A stretch of 64,000 bases of DNA, from assembly GCA_965199585.1 (NCBI GenBank), contig CBDASI010000002.1:1798001-1862000 (forward strand). The letters are read 5' to 3'. Made by a program: the position numbers and the translations under genes. The notes under the pieces are model-generated. The model was not told where the DNA came from. It worked only from the letters and a program-made list of their open reading frames with translations, and ran no database searches. The DNA comes from JAVVHH01 sp965199585 (lineage in GTDB: Bacteria; Pseudomonadota; Alphaproteobacteria; Acetobacterales; Acetobacteraceae). Numbering within the stretch: the stretch's first letter is position 1; the number at the start of each line of letters is the position of its first letter. Of the stretch, positions 16,576 through 28,214 are shown one piece after another.

Positions 16576-17499
16576 TCAGGTTGGCTTGAGGTGGTTCGTC
16601 AGGAGGAGGTGGCGGACTTCTTCGCTGACCTGGTTAAGGGCGCCGAGTTGGGTGATGAGTTGGGCGGGGCGGCTGCCGCGGAGGCCGGCGAGGGTTAGTT
16701 GTTTGTTGCGGACGTAGGTGTAGACGCCGCTGACGGCGAAGGCGGTGGTGTGGGTGACGGTCTCGCGTAGGTCGGCGGTGGCGGCGGAGAATTGGGGGGT
16801 GGCGTAGAATTGGCGCCGGGCCAGGGGGGAGGCGAAGGCGAGGTCTAGGATGGCGATGCAGCGGCGTTCGTCGGGCACGTCGTGGGCGACGTTGGGGGCG
16901 GGGGGTGCCGGGTCGGCGTTGCTGTAGGTGTCGGGGAGGTGCAGGCGGACCCGGAGAACGGCGTCTTCGGCGGCCAGGGCGGTGGCGAGGCGGTGCATGC
17001 GGTCGCGGAAGGCAGCGGCATTGGCCGGGTCGGCGCCGAAATGGATGTGCATGCGGTCGAGGCCGTCGTCTTCGTTGGGGACCGGGTCGGCGACGCGGTC
17101 GACTAGGGTGATCGAGCCGGTGGGTAGGGCGTAGGCGACGGTGGCGGCGAACATGTTCTGTTCGTCGCTGAAGAGGATCGAGCAGGTTTCGTTGAACCGG
17201 TCCTGGTCGGCGGCGGAGTAGAAGCCGATCTCGACGCCGCCATCGAGTTCGTAGTCGGGGAAGGGGGCGATGCCGTCTAGGGCGGGCCAGAGATGGGCGT
17301 CCTGCTGGCGGTCGAGATGGACTTGGACGTACCAGCCGAGGCCGGGGACGCGCGAGCAGAGGGGGCCGTGGACGTCGCGCCAGTAGGTGGCGAACAGCTC
17401 GTGCGGCACGCGGGGGCGGCGCAGGACGGTGGTGTAGGAGTTGATGGTGATGTCGGCGTCGCGGGCGGCGTAGTCGGTGGCCGTCGAAAGCATTGGCAT
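16576..17499 (-). CDS. EthD-domain (dimeric alpha/beta barrel) protein
   Basis: The 307-aa protein appears to contain two ferredoxin-like EthD-type halves. The first has VLRRPRVPHELFATYWRDV followed by HGPLCSRVPGLGWYVQ, a typical EthD signature; the second begins near MHIHFGADPANAAAFRDRM. EthD-type proteins occur in ether or polyketide metabolism and often have no known reaction. AGGA lies 9 nt upstream of the first ATG; a second ATG two codons later is possible. A terminator-like hairpin separates it from the helicase gene downstream. Confidence 0.7.
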   Translation of the reverse strand: MPMLSTATDYAARDADITINSYTTVLRRPRVPHELFATYWRDVHGPLCSRVPGLGWYVQVHLDRQQDAHLWPALDGIAPFPDYELDGGVEIGFYSAADQDRFNETCSILFSDEQNMFAATVAYALPTGSITLVDRVADPVPNEDDGLDRMHIHFGADPANAAAFRDRMHRLATALAAEDAVLRVRLHLPDTYSNADPAPPAPNVAHDVPDERRCIAILDLAFASPLARRQFYATPQFSAATADLRETVTHTTAFAVSGVYTYVRNKQLTLAGLRGSRPAQLITQLGALNQVSEEVRHLLLTNHLKPT

Positions 17500-17526
17500 G
17501 GAGGTTCGTCCTGTGTCGGGTGCCGG

Positions 17527-17551
17527 GCCCTTCCCCTGGGTGGGGAAGGGC
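17527..17551 (-). terminator. Hairpin between the SNF2 helicase and EthD genes
   Basis: GCCCTTCCCC (17527-17536) and GGGGAAGGGC (17542-17551) form a perfect 10-bp stem with a 5-nt loop. It lies in the 54-nt gap just downstream of the EthD start and 3 nt past the helicase stop. No T tract follows on the minus strand. Confidence 0.5.
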
Positions 17552-17553
17552 GG

Positions 17554-20850
<3,297 letters not shown>

Positions 20851-21066
20851 GCGGTACGTATCGGTCCGTTCAGCTTGCCCGGCGAGCAAGAGCAATGGGG
20901 AGCGGACCGAGCGTCGGCGTCCCCGGCCGAAGGAGGATCGATACCGCGAACGACCCTGCCGGAGCAACTACGCACTGATGCGATGGGCGCAGGTCGAGTG
21001 TGCGTGTGCAGCAATTTGCCGTGGGTGCTCGGTTGATGTATGACAATTCGTATTACGGAGGGTGAC

Positions 21067-21294
21067 ATGGCGACTGTGACGGTGCGGCGGCAGGGGAACT
21101 CGGTGGGCGTGAGCTTTCCGGCGGAGACGCGGATCCGGATGGGGTTCGAGGTGGGGCAGGATCTGACGCTGATCGAGTTGTCGGACGGCGTGAAGCTGGT
21201 GAAGCGGAACGTGGCGTTGGAGCGTCAGATGGAGCTGGCGCGGGAGGTGCTGCGCGAGCAGGCCGATGTGTTGCAGGAGCTGTCCAAGCGGTGA
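21067..21294 (+). CDS. AbrB/MazE-type antitoxin
   Basis: The 75-aa protein has a SpoVT/AbrB swapped-hairpin domain: VTVRRQGNSVGVSFPAET followed by a second strand pair VGQDLTLIEL. The C-terminal helix (VALERQMELAREVLREQAD) is the likely toxin-binding tail. The start is fixed by GGAGG 5 nt upstream of ATG. Its stop overlaps the toxin start (GTGA), the usual type II arrangement. It should repress its own promoter through the AbrB domain. Confidence 0.9.
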   Translation: MATVTVRRQGNSVGVSFPAETRIRMGFEVGQDLTLIELSDGVKLVKRNVALERQMELAREVLREQADVLQELSKR

Positions 21295-21683
21295 CGGAGC
21301 CGGAGTTCGTCGCGTTCGACGTCGTGCTGTTCATGCACGACCAGGCGTTGCGCGAGTATGGCGGCGCGCAAGGGGCACAGAAGGATGACCTTCTGCACAG
21401 CGCGTTGGCGCGGCCGATGAACAAGCTGGCTTATGAGGACACGGGATCGATCGACCTGTTCGATCTCGCGGCCGCGTATGCTTACGGGTTGGTCAGCAAT
21501 CACGCTTTCACGGATGCCAACAAACGGACGGCATGGAGCGTTTGCTCGTTGTTCCTCAAGTTGAACGGTGTGCGGATCGAGGCGCCGGTACCGGAAATCA
21601 TCGAGACGGTCGTTGGGTTGGCCGCGCGACAGGTCAGCGAGGCCGAGTTCGCCGCGTGGTTGAGGTCGCACAAGGTTGTTTAG
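21291..21683 (+). CDS. doc: Doc/Fic-family death-on-curing toxin
   Basis: The 130-aa protein matches Doc toxins in length and carries the Fic core motif as NHAFTDANKRTAW, with catalytic histidine and the Asp-Ala-Asn-Lys-Arg phosphate loop intact. The helix DLFDLAAAYAYGL precedes it as in Doc. Doc phosphorylates elongation factor EF-Tu in studied cases. The GTG start overlaps the antitoxin stop by 4 nt. Pairing with an AbrB/MazE-type antitoxin rather than Phd is an alternative pairing seen in Doc modules. Its 3' end overlaps the ABC transporter start by 8 nt. Confidence 0.9.
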   Translation: MTEPEFVAFDVVLFMHDQALREYGGAQGAQKDDLLHSALARPMNKLAYEDTGSIDLFDLAAAYAYGLVSNHAFTDANKRTAWSVCSLFLKLNGVRIEAPVPEIIETVVGLAARQVSEAEFAAWLRSHKVV

Positions 21684-23505
21684 TCAGCCCGGCGGGAAAG
21701 CGCGGTTGGGGGCGTTGCGGACGTTGCCGCCGTTCGTGGGGATGTTGTGGCGGACGAGCGCCGGGCTGACGGCGGGGTCGTTGGGGCTGCGGTTGGTTCG
21801 CGCCGGGTTGCCGATCGCGACGTTGTTCGTGGCCAAGTTGATCATCGACGAGGTGGTGCGGCTGGGGACACACCCGGCGGTGGCGGCGCCGTGGGTGGAT
21901 GTGCTGGAGAGCCGGCTGGGGGTGTTGCTGCTGGCGGAGTTGGGGTTGGCGCTGCTGGCGGATGCGCTGGGGCGGGCGGTCAACCTGGTGGACTCGCTGC
22001 TGTCGGATCGGTTCAGCGATGCGACCAGCCTGCGGCTGATGCAGCATGCGGCGACGCTGGACCTGGCGGATTTCGAGGATAGCGACATCCAGGACGGGCT
22101 GGATCGGGCACGGCGGCAGGCGAGCGGGCGGACGGGGCTGATCAGCCAGTTATTCGGGCTGGCGCAGGACGGGATCACGTTGGTGGGGTTCGCGGCCGGA
22201 ATCGCGGCGTATGCGCCTTGGCTCATTCTCCTTCTGGCGGCGGCGTTGGTGCCGGCGTTCCTCGGCGAGCTGCGGTTCAACGCGGAGAGCTACGCGCTGA
22301 GCGCGTTCCGGACGGCGGAGCGGCGGGAGCTGGATTACCTGCGGCAGACGGGGGCGAGCACGTCGACGGCCAAGGAGGTCAAGCTGTTCGGGCTGCACGG
22401 CTTCCTGATCGACCGGTATCGGACGGTGTCGGAGACGATCCGGGGGGAGAACGCGGCGTTCGCGCGGCGGCGGGCGACGGCGGGAGCCGGGCTCGCGGCG
22501 GTGGGAACGGTGGGGTACTACGCGGCGTACGGGTATCTGGCGTGGCGGACGGCGACGGGCGGGCTGACGGTCGGCGACCTGACGTTCCTGGCGGCGTCGT
22601 TTCTGCGGCTGCGGGGGTTGCTGGCCGGGCTGCTGAGCGGGGTTTCGACGCTGGCGAGCCAGGCGCTTTATCTGAAGGATCTGTTCGACTTCCTGGAGGT
22701 GAAGCCGGCGATCACGTCGCCGCCAAACGGGGTGCGGTTTCCGGCAGCGATCACGAGCGGGCTGGTGTTCGAGGATGTCGGGTTCAAATACGCGGGCGCG
22801 AGCAAGTGGGCGGTGCGGCATCTGAGCTTCCGGGTGCCGGCGGGGCAGGTGGTGGCGCTGGTGGGCGAGAACGGGGCGGGGAAGACCACGCTCGTGAAGC
22901 TGATGACGCGGCTCTACGACCCGGTGGAAGGACGCATCCTGCTCGATGGCGTGGATCTCAGGGAGTACGACCTGGACGGGTTGCGGGCGGGGATTGGGGT
23001 GATCTTCCAGGACTTCGTTCGATACGACCTCAGCGCGGGCGACAACATTGCGGTGGGGCGAGTGGCGCTGCGGGAGGATCGGGAGCGGATCGAGGCGGCG
23101 GCACGGCTGGGGCGGGCGGACGAGGTGATCGGCAAGCTCGAGGGCGGCTACGACCAGATGGTGGGGCGGCGGTTCAAGGGCGGCGTCGAGCTGTCGGGGG
23201 GCGAGTGGCAGAAGGTGGCGATCGCGCGGGCGTATATGCGGGATGCGGCGCTGCTGATCCTGGACGAGCCGACGGCGGCGCTGGATGCGCGGGCGGAGTT
23301 CGAGGTGTTCCAGCGCTTCAAGGGGCTGAGCAACGGCCGGACCGCGGTGCTGATCTCGCACCGGTTCTCGAGCGTGCGGATGGCCGACCGGATCGTGGTG
23401 ATCGAGGGTGGCCGGGTGCTGGAGGAGGGGACGCATCCGGAGTTGCTGGCGCGTGGTGCGCGGTATGCGGAGTTGTTCGAGTTGCAGGCGGCGGGATATC
23501 GGTGA
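21676..23505 (+). CDS. ABC exporter half-transporter (permease-ATPase fusion)
   Basis: The 609-aa protein has an N-terminal transmembrane domain with about six helices (residues 20-310) and a C-terminal nucleotide-binding domain: Walker A GENGAGKTTLVKL (about 396), signature LSGGEWQKVAIARA (about 506), Walker B LLILDEPTAALD (about 527) and H-loop LISHRFSSV. It is an ABCB-type lipid, drug or peptide exporter without a peptidase domain. The TTG start lies inside the toxin gene with AAGG immediately before it, so translation is probably coupled; a later start cannot be excluded. The SDR gene follows with a 1-nt overlap. Confidence 0.85.
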   Translation: MFSQPGGKARLGALRTLPPFVGMLWRTSAGLTAGSLGLRLVRAGLPIATLFVAKLIIDEVVRLGTHPAVAAPWVDVLESRLGVLLLAELGLALLADALGRAVNLVDSLLSDRFSDATSLRLMQHAATLDLADFEDSDIQDGLDRARRQASGRTGLISQLFGLAQDGITLVGFAAGIAAYAPWLILLLAAALVPAFLGELRFNAESYALSAFRTAERRELDYLRQTGASTSTAKEVKLFGLHGFLIDRYRTVSETIRGENAAFARRRATAGAGLAAVGTVGYYAAYGYLAWRTATGGLTVGDLTFLAASFLRLRGLLAGLLSGVSTLASQALYLKDLFDFLEVKPAITSPPNGVRFPAAITSGLVFEDVGFKYAGASKWAVRHLSFRVPAGQVVALVGENGAGKTTLVKLMTRLYDPVEGRILLDGVDLREYDLDGLRAGIGVIFQDFVRYDLSAGDNIAVGRVALREDRERIEAAARLGRADEVIGKLEGGYDQMVGRRFKGGVELSGGEWQKVAIARAYMRDAALLILDEPTAALDARAEFEVFQRFKGLSNGRTAVLISHRFSSVRMADRIVVIEGGRVLEEGTHPELLARGARYAELFELQAAGYR

Positions 23506-24239
23506 TGGAACGGTTGGCGATCGTGACGGGTGGGAGCCGGGGGATCGGTGCTGCGATCTGCCGCCGGTTGGCGCGGGATGGCTACGCGGTGGCGGTGAAT
23601 TATGGGCATGGGGCCGCGGCGGCCGAGGCGGTGGTGGCGGAAATCGAGGGGGCCGGCGGTCAGGCGGCGGCGTTCCGCGCCGATGTGTCGGACCCGGTGG
23701 CCATTGCCGGGCTGTTCGCGGCCGCGGTGGATCGGTTCGGGCCGCTTGCGGCGCTGGTCAACAATGCCGGCATCCTTGGCCCGTTGGGGCGGATCGAGGA
23801 CATGCCGCTTGCCTCGCTGCAATCGCTGCTTGAGGTCAACGTGATCGCGACGGTGCTGGGCTGCCAGGAGGCGGTGCGGCGGATGTCGACGCGGTTGGGC
23901 GGGGCGGGTGGGGCGATTGTGAACCTGTCGTCCACGGCGGCGCGCCTTGGGGGCGGGGGCGAGAACGTGCTGTATGCGATGACCAAGGGGGCGATCGATA
24001 CGCTGACGACCGGGTTGGGCCGCGAGTTGGCGGAAGAAGGTGTGCGGGTCAACGCGGTGGCGCCGGGGTTGATCGAGACCGCCATGGCGCCGCCGGATCG
24101 CATCGCGCGGCTAGCTCCGGTCATTCCGATGCGGCGGGCCGGGCAGCCCGGCGAGGTCGCCGATGCGGTGGCTTGGCTGCTGTCACCGGCGGCGACTTAT
24201 GTGACGGGTACGACGCTCACGGTTTCGGGCGGGCGTTAG
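23505..24239 (+). CDS. Short-chain dehydrogenase/reductase
   Basis: The 244-aa classical SDR shows the NAD(P)-binding TGGSRGIGAAI (residues 7-17), the structural NNAGILGPLG, catalytic serine in VNLSSTAAR and the YAMTK catalytic pair near residue 157. FabG-like; substrate unknown. Its ATG overlaps the ABC transporter stop (TGATG), so the two are translationally coupled. A hairpin follows the stop. Confidence 0.9.
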   Translation: MERLAIVTGGSRGIGAAICRRLARDGYAVAVNYGHGAAAAEAVVAEIEGAGGQAAAFRADVSDPVAIAGLFAAAVDRFGPLAALVNNAGILGPLGRIEDMPLASLQSLLEVNVIATVLGCQEAVRRMSTRLGGAGGAIVNLSSTAARLGGGGENVLYAMTKGAIDTLTTGLGRELAEEGVRVNAVAPGLIETAMAPPDRIARLAPVIPMRRAGQPGEVADAVAWLLSPAATYVTGTTLTVSGGR

Positions 24240-24255
24240 AAGGGCTTGGGTGCCA

Positions 24256-24281
24256 AGAGGGCGACAACTGGGCCGCCCTCT
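24256..24281. terminator. Bidirectional terminator between SDR and GDPD genes
   Basis: AGAGGGCG (24256-24263) pairs with CGCCCTCT (24274-24281) across a 10-nt loop, 17 nt after the SDR stop. It lies between convergent genes; a C-rich rather than T-rich tract follows. Confidence 0.5.
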
Positions 24282-24338
24282 CCCCCGGCGCCGGGACGCT
24301 ATTCGTTTTTGGAATGCCGGTGACCACTAGACCATAGA

Positions 24339-25349
24339 TTATGCGGTGACAACGCATCCGAGCTTGCGGCGGCGGATCAGGGCGCCGACTACGCCGGCGC
24401 CGAGGATCGCGAGGCTGGCCGGCTCGGGTACGAAGGCCTGGTCGCGCACGCTTTCGGCGATGGGAGCGAAGTTGCTGAACGCGCCGTCGATGCCGAGGGC
24501 GTAGTAGGTCTGGTACTGCGCCGGGTTGTTGAGGAAGGTGTAGGGGTGGACGAACAGCCCGGCGGCATGGGCAGCGTTGACGCAGGCGGCGGTGGTCTGG
24601 CCGGTGGACGGGCCGATGCCGTCGGCGATGGCCTTGATGGAGGCAGCCGCGGCGGCCGTGGTCGGGCAAACGCCGAGATAGTCGACCGGAATGGACGAGT
24701 TGGTGTTCAGGTAGGCGACCTGAGTCGGGTCGAAGGACTGGGTGAAGGCGTGGCCGTTGATGAAGTAGCCGTTGTAGCGCGGGTCGTTCAGCCCGGTGAG
24801 GATCGCGGCGGCGACATCTAGGCCACTTTGCTTGGCTTCCGGGTAGACGCCGATCGCCTCGCCGGTCTTGACGTAGTTGTCGTAAGCGGCGTCAAGAAAT
24901 TGTTGATAAGTCGCAATGGTGTATTTCGTGCTGGGATCATAGAAGCTGAGATCCGAGCAATAGCCGGTGGCATTGCGGCAAGAGAAATTGAGCGCCTGTA
25001 GTTGCGGCAGGGTGAATTTGGTCACGTCGTAGGTGCCGTTGGCTGATTTCAGGGCGGCGATGTCTGGGTGGCTCGCGGCGTAGGAGACGACGTTGCTGGT
25101 GGCGTTGAGCGTGCCGTCGTGCAGCATGACGGGGATTTTGTCGGCGGTGATGTAGACGTCGCCTTCGATGTAGTTCGGATGCATCGAGATCGAGAGCGCG
25201 TAGGCCTGGGTGGTCTCTTCGGGCAGGTAGCCGCTGGCGCCGCGATGGTTGATGACGATGGGCGGTTGGCCGTTCAGGGTGAGCGGGGCGGCTTGGACGG
25301 TCGCGGCGGTCGCGGCGAGTGCGGCGCAGGCGACGAGAAGGGGACGCAT
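24339..25349 (-). CDS. Glycerophosphodiester phosphodiesterase with PEP-CTERM sorting signal
   Basis: The 336-aa exported protein has a signal peptide (MRPLLVACAALAATAATVQA), then a GDPD domain: INHRGASGYLPEET (catalytic histidine-arginine), the metal glutamate in EGDVYIT and MLHDGTLNAT. GDPDs hydrolyse glycerophosphodiesters to glycerol-3-phosphate and an alcohol. The C-terminus is a PEP-CTERM tripartite signal: VPEPAS, a hydrophobic helix (LAILGAGVVGALI) and RRRK, which predicts exosortase processing and surface retention. GGAG lies 6 nt before the chosen ATG; the open upstream frame is not leader-like. No exosortase gene occurs in the window. Confidence 0.9.
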   Translation of the reverse strand: MRPLLVACAALAATAATVQAAPLTLNGQPPIVINHRGASGYLPEETTQAYALSISMHPNYIEGDVYITADKIPVMLHDGTLNATSNVVSYAASHPDIAALKSANGTYDVTKFTLPQLQALNFSCRNATGYCSDLSFYDPSTKYTIATYQQFLDAAYDNYVKTGEAIGVYPEAKQSGLDVAAAILTGLNDPRYNGYFINGHAFTQSFDPTQVAYLNTNSSIPVDYLGVCPTTAAAAASIKAIADGIGPSTGQTTAACVNAAHAAGLFVHPYTFLNNPAQYQTYYALGIDGAFSNFAPIAESVRDQAFVPEPASLAILGAGVVGALIRRRKLGCVVTA

Positions 25350-25508
25350 TGTATTCTCCGAGAGTTCTAACGACAGGCGGAGAGTGGCAGGTCGGGCGCG
25401 CACCGTGATGACGGGCGCGTTGCAGTCGGATGACACATGAACCGGCTGTAATCTTTCCTCGCGAACGAGGCGACCGCGATGCTCGTGGCCGCCTTTTGCT
25501 GGCTAGGA

Positions 25509-26582
25509 TTAGGGCAGCGGCTCGTGGATGGGGCATTTGTTGAAGTTGGCCCGGAAGTCGGCGGAGTGCTGGTAGGAGTCCTTGCGGGCGCGGTTGATGT
25601 TGCCGAGGGGCTGGTGGGCGGCGAGGCCGGTCCAGACGCTGAAGCGCATCTCCTCGTCGACGGCTTGGACCTGCGCCGGGTCCCAGGAGTTCTGCGGCGC
25701 GACGTGAATCGTGGCGACGGTCTGGAACGGTGCCGCCTCGGGGTCCCAGGAGACGGTGGGGTCTTCGACGGGCTGCTTGTCGAGGTCGCGGCAGAGTTGG
25801 ACCTTGAACTCCCAGACCGCATCGGTGCTGATCATCTCGGCGCGCACGGTGTCGCGGATGGCGTTGGGGTCCTCGGAGGTCTCGATCTGCGTGCCCTTGC
25901 GGGAAGTCAGGCCCTTGGAGACAGGGACGAGGCTGAACTTGGCGATGTAGTCCCCGTAGCGGAACGGGGTGACGCTGTAATAGGTCTCGCCGAGCGGGTC
26001 GACGTTGGGGGCGCCGCCGAGGGAGGCCAGGGTGGTGCTGTCCAGGCCGACCTTGGACAGGGCGGTGTTGATGCCGCCGAGGACGGTGGAGAGGACCTTC
26101 TTGGTGCCCTCGAGCGTGTCGGTGGTCTTGGCGAGCAGCTTGAGGTTGCCGAGGAACTTGTCGGCGGTCTTGGCCACGAAGACGTCGCCATTGACCATGA
26201 TGAAATCCTGGGTGGTGCCGGAGGCGCCGGGCAGGCGGTCACCCTTGGCGTCGAGCACCTTGATCGACATGCCGCGCGGCAGGGCGATCGAGTCCGGCAG
26301 GATGTCGCCGGCATTGGTGGACAGGCGGAGGTAGACCTTGTGGTCGCCGGGGGTGGCGAACAGGCCCTGGGCGAGTTCGGGCGGCAGGCCGTCCTTGATC
26401 GTCATGGTGCCCTGCAGGATGCCGTGCGCCTTGGCATGGACGGCGCGAATGGCGTGATGACCGTCTTCTGCCGTGGTGTGCAGGATGGTGTCGAAGGTGG
26501 TGTTGAGGCCGTTGACGGTTTCGGACTCGTCGGCTTGCACGTGTTCGACGGTGGGGGCGTAGCGGATGGGGGCGGACGACAT
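25509..26582 (-). CDS. SrpA-related catalase-family heme protein
   Basis: The 357-aa protein has a truncated catalase fold: distal-side histidine region RAVHAKAHGILQGTM, the substrate channel LRLSTNAGDILPDS, MSIKVLD and a later FRYGDYIAKFSL stretch, lacking the long N-terminal arm of monofunctional catalases. SrpA-like members act as peroxidases or have unknown substrates. AAGGAG lies 7 nt upstream of the chosen ATG (26582). It is divergent from the Nudix gene, sharing a 60-bp intergenic region that must contain both promoters. Confidence 0.85.
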   Translation of the reverse strand: MSSAPIRYAPTVEHVQADESETVNGLNTTFDTILHTTAEDGHHAIRAVHAKAHGILQGTMTIKDGLPPELAQGLFATPGDHKVYLRLSTNAGDILPDSIALPRGMSIKVLDAKGDRLPGASGTTQDFIMVNGDVFVAKTADKFLGNLKLLAKTTDTLEGTKKVLSTVLGGINTALSKVGLDSTTLASLGGAPNVDPLGETYYSVTPFRYGDYIAKFSLVPVSKGLTSRKGTQIETSEDPNAIRDTVRAEMISTDAVWEFKVQLCRDLDKQPVEDPTVSWDPEAAPFQTVATIHVAPQNSWDPAQVQAVDEEMRFSVWTGLAAHQPLGNINRARKDSYQHSADFRANFNKCPIHEPLP

Positions 26583-26642
26583 GGCAGCACTCCTTGAACG
26601 TATTAAACATCGGGAGGGTGGGGCGAGTTGCTGGGAGGCGTG

Positions 26643-27071
26643 ATGACGATAATCAGTTGCGGCGTGCTGGTGCGGGATGCGGCCGGGCTGGTGCTGTTGG
26701 GGCAGGCGACGGGGTCGGCGCGGTGGGACATTCCGAAGGGGATCGCCGAGCCGGGGGAAAGCCATGTCGAGGCGGCGGTGCGGGAGCTCAGGGAGGAGAC
26801 CGGGTTGGTCGCCGATCCGGCGGTGCTGGAGGCGCTCGGGGTCCATCGGTATCTGCCGGCGAAGCAGTTGGCGCTGTTCGGATGGAGGGTGGGGGAGATC
26901 GAGGTCGCCGGGCTGCGGTGTCGCTCGACGTTCCGCTCGCGGGATGGGCGGGACGTGCCGGAACTGGCGCGGTTCGCCTTGGTCGAGTGGGACGAGATGC
27001 TGGGGCGGGTGGGGAAGAACATGGCGCGGGTGCTGCGCTCGATCGGGCCGCCGGATCAGCCGGTTGCGTAG
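26643..27071 (+). CDS. Nudix hydrolase
   Basis: The 142-aa protein contains a full Nudix box, GIAEPGESHVEAAVREL continuing REETGLV (residues 34-57), which binds divalent metal and hydrolyses nucleoside diphosphates linked to another moiety. The preceding SARWDIPKG is typical of the fold. GGGAGG lies 4 nt before the ATG at 26643. Substrate unknown. Its 3' end overlaps the convergent GGDEF gene by 16 nt. Confidence 0.9.
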   Translation: MTIISCGVLVRDAAGLVLLGQATGSARWDIPKGIAEPGESHVEAAVRELREETGLVADPAVLEALGVHRYLPAKQLALFGWRVGEIEVAGLRCRSTFRSRDGRDVPELARFALVEWDEMLGRVGKNMARVLRSIGPPDQPVA

Positions 27072-28105
27072 ACGATGCCGGTGTCGACGGTCGACACCGG
27101 CGTGGGTTGATACAGTCGAAAGCAGTTACGGCCAGCGCGTTTCGCGTCGTAAAGGGCGGCGTCGGCGAAGCGCAGCAAATCGGCCGGCGTGTCGGCATGG
27201 TCGGGGCATAGGGTGATGCCGATCGAGACGCCCATGTGGATGTCCTGGCCTTCAAACGCGAATGGTGCGGCGACGGCGGCGAGAAGCCTGGTCGCTAGCC
27301 GCGCGATGGCGCGTTCATCGGCGGTGTCGCGGATCAGCAGCACGAATTCGTCACCCGCCAGGCGAGCCACGACATCGCTCCGACGCGCGGCGGTCTCGAG
27401 CCGGCGGGCGACTTCGCAGAGCGTGGCATCGCCGGCGGTGTGACCCAGCGTGTCGTTGATCGGCTTGAAGCGATCGAGGTCCAGGAACATGAGCGCGAAC
27501 GGCGAGCCGACGCGCGCGCGCTCGACCGAGCCATGCAGCGCGATCTCGAAATGGCGCCGGTTATACAGCCCGGTCAACGGGTCCCGGTTGGCGGCTTCGA
27601 GCAGCTGAATGCCGCAGCGATGCAGTTCGAGAACGCTGACGACGCCGCCGGCTAGGGCCTGAAGCCTCCGACTGTCCTCGTCGGACAGGATCCGTGGCTT
27701 GGTGTCGGCGATGCAAAAGGTGCCGAGCGCGTGATTGGAGGAGGAGCGGAGCAGCGCGCCGGCATAAAAACGGAAGTTCTTCTTGGTGACGAGCGGGTGA
27801 TCGGAAAAACGAGGATCCTTCGACAGGTCCTCGACGGCCATGACGGGGGCGTCGAGGCCGACCGCGTGGGCGCAGATCGACGTCTTGCGGGGCGGCTCAT
27901 AGGAAGCGAAGCCGATGGCCGACTTGAAGAAGGTGGTCTGGTCGCCGACGAAGTGAATGGCGCAGAAAGGAGTGTCGAACACCCAGGTGCCGAGCTGGGT
28001 GAACAGGTCGAACCGTGCGTCCGGCCCGGTTCCCAGGATTTGATAGCTATGCAGCGACGCGAGCCGGGCGATCTCGTCGGGTGGAATTGGCGCGAGTGAC
28101 ACCAT
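27056..28105 (-). CDS. GAF-GGDEF diguanylate cyclase
   Basis: The 349-aa soluble protein has an N-terminal GAF sensor (about residues 15-165, with VEDLSKDPRFSDHPLV and ALGTFCIADTKPR typical of the GAF-GGDEF subgroup) and a C-terminal GGDEF domain. The active site is AGDEFVLL (about residue 252), the functional A-for-G variant, with RDPLTGLYNRRHFE and DLDRFKPIND upstream. It should make cyclic di-GMP. The ATG at 28105 fits the family start (SLAPIPPDE) but has no clear Shine-Dalgarno. It runs parallel to the thiolase gene, which ends 109 nt upstream. Confidence 0.9.
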   Translation of the reverse strand: MVSLAPIPPDEIARLASLHSYQILGTGPDARFDLFTQLGTWVFDTPFCAIHFVGDQTTFFKSAIGFASYEPPRKTSICAHAVGLDAPVMAVEDLSKDPRFSDHPLVTKKNFRFYAGALLRSSSNHALGTFCIADTKPRILSDEDSRRLQALAGGVVSVLELHRCGIQLLEAANRDPLTGLYNRRHFEIALHGSVERARVGSPFALMFLDLDRFKPINDTLGHTAGDATLCEVARRLETAARRSDVVARLAGDEFVLLIRDTADERAIARLATRLLAAVAAPFAFEGQDIHMGVSIGITLCPDHADTPADLLRFADAALYDAKRAGRNCFRLYQPTPVSTVDTGIVYATG

Positions 28106-28214
28106 TGCGGGCAGATCCGTCGGTAGCCCCGCACCGTAATCGGTACCGAAATAATAATTGGTTAACGCTGACGGTGGAGACCGCTGGAACCGCCGGCGAT
28201 CTCCTGTTCGTCCG

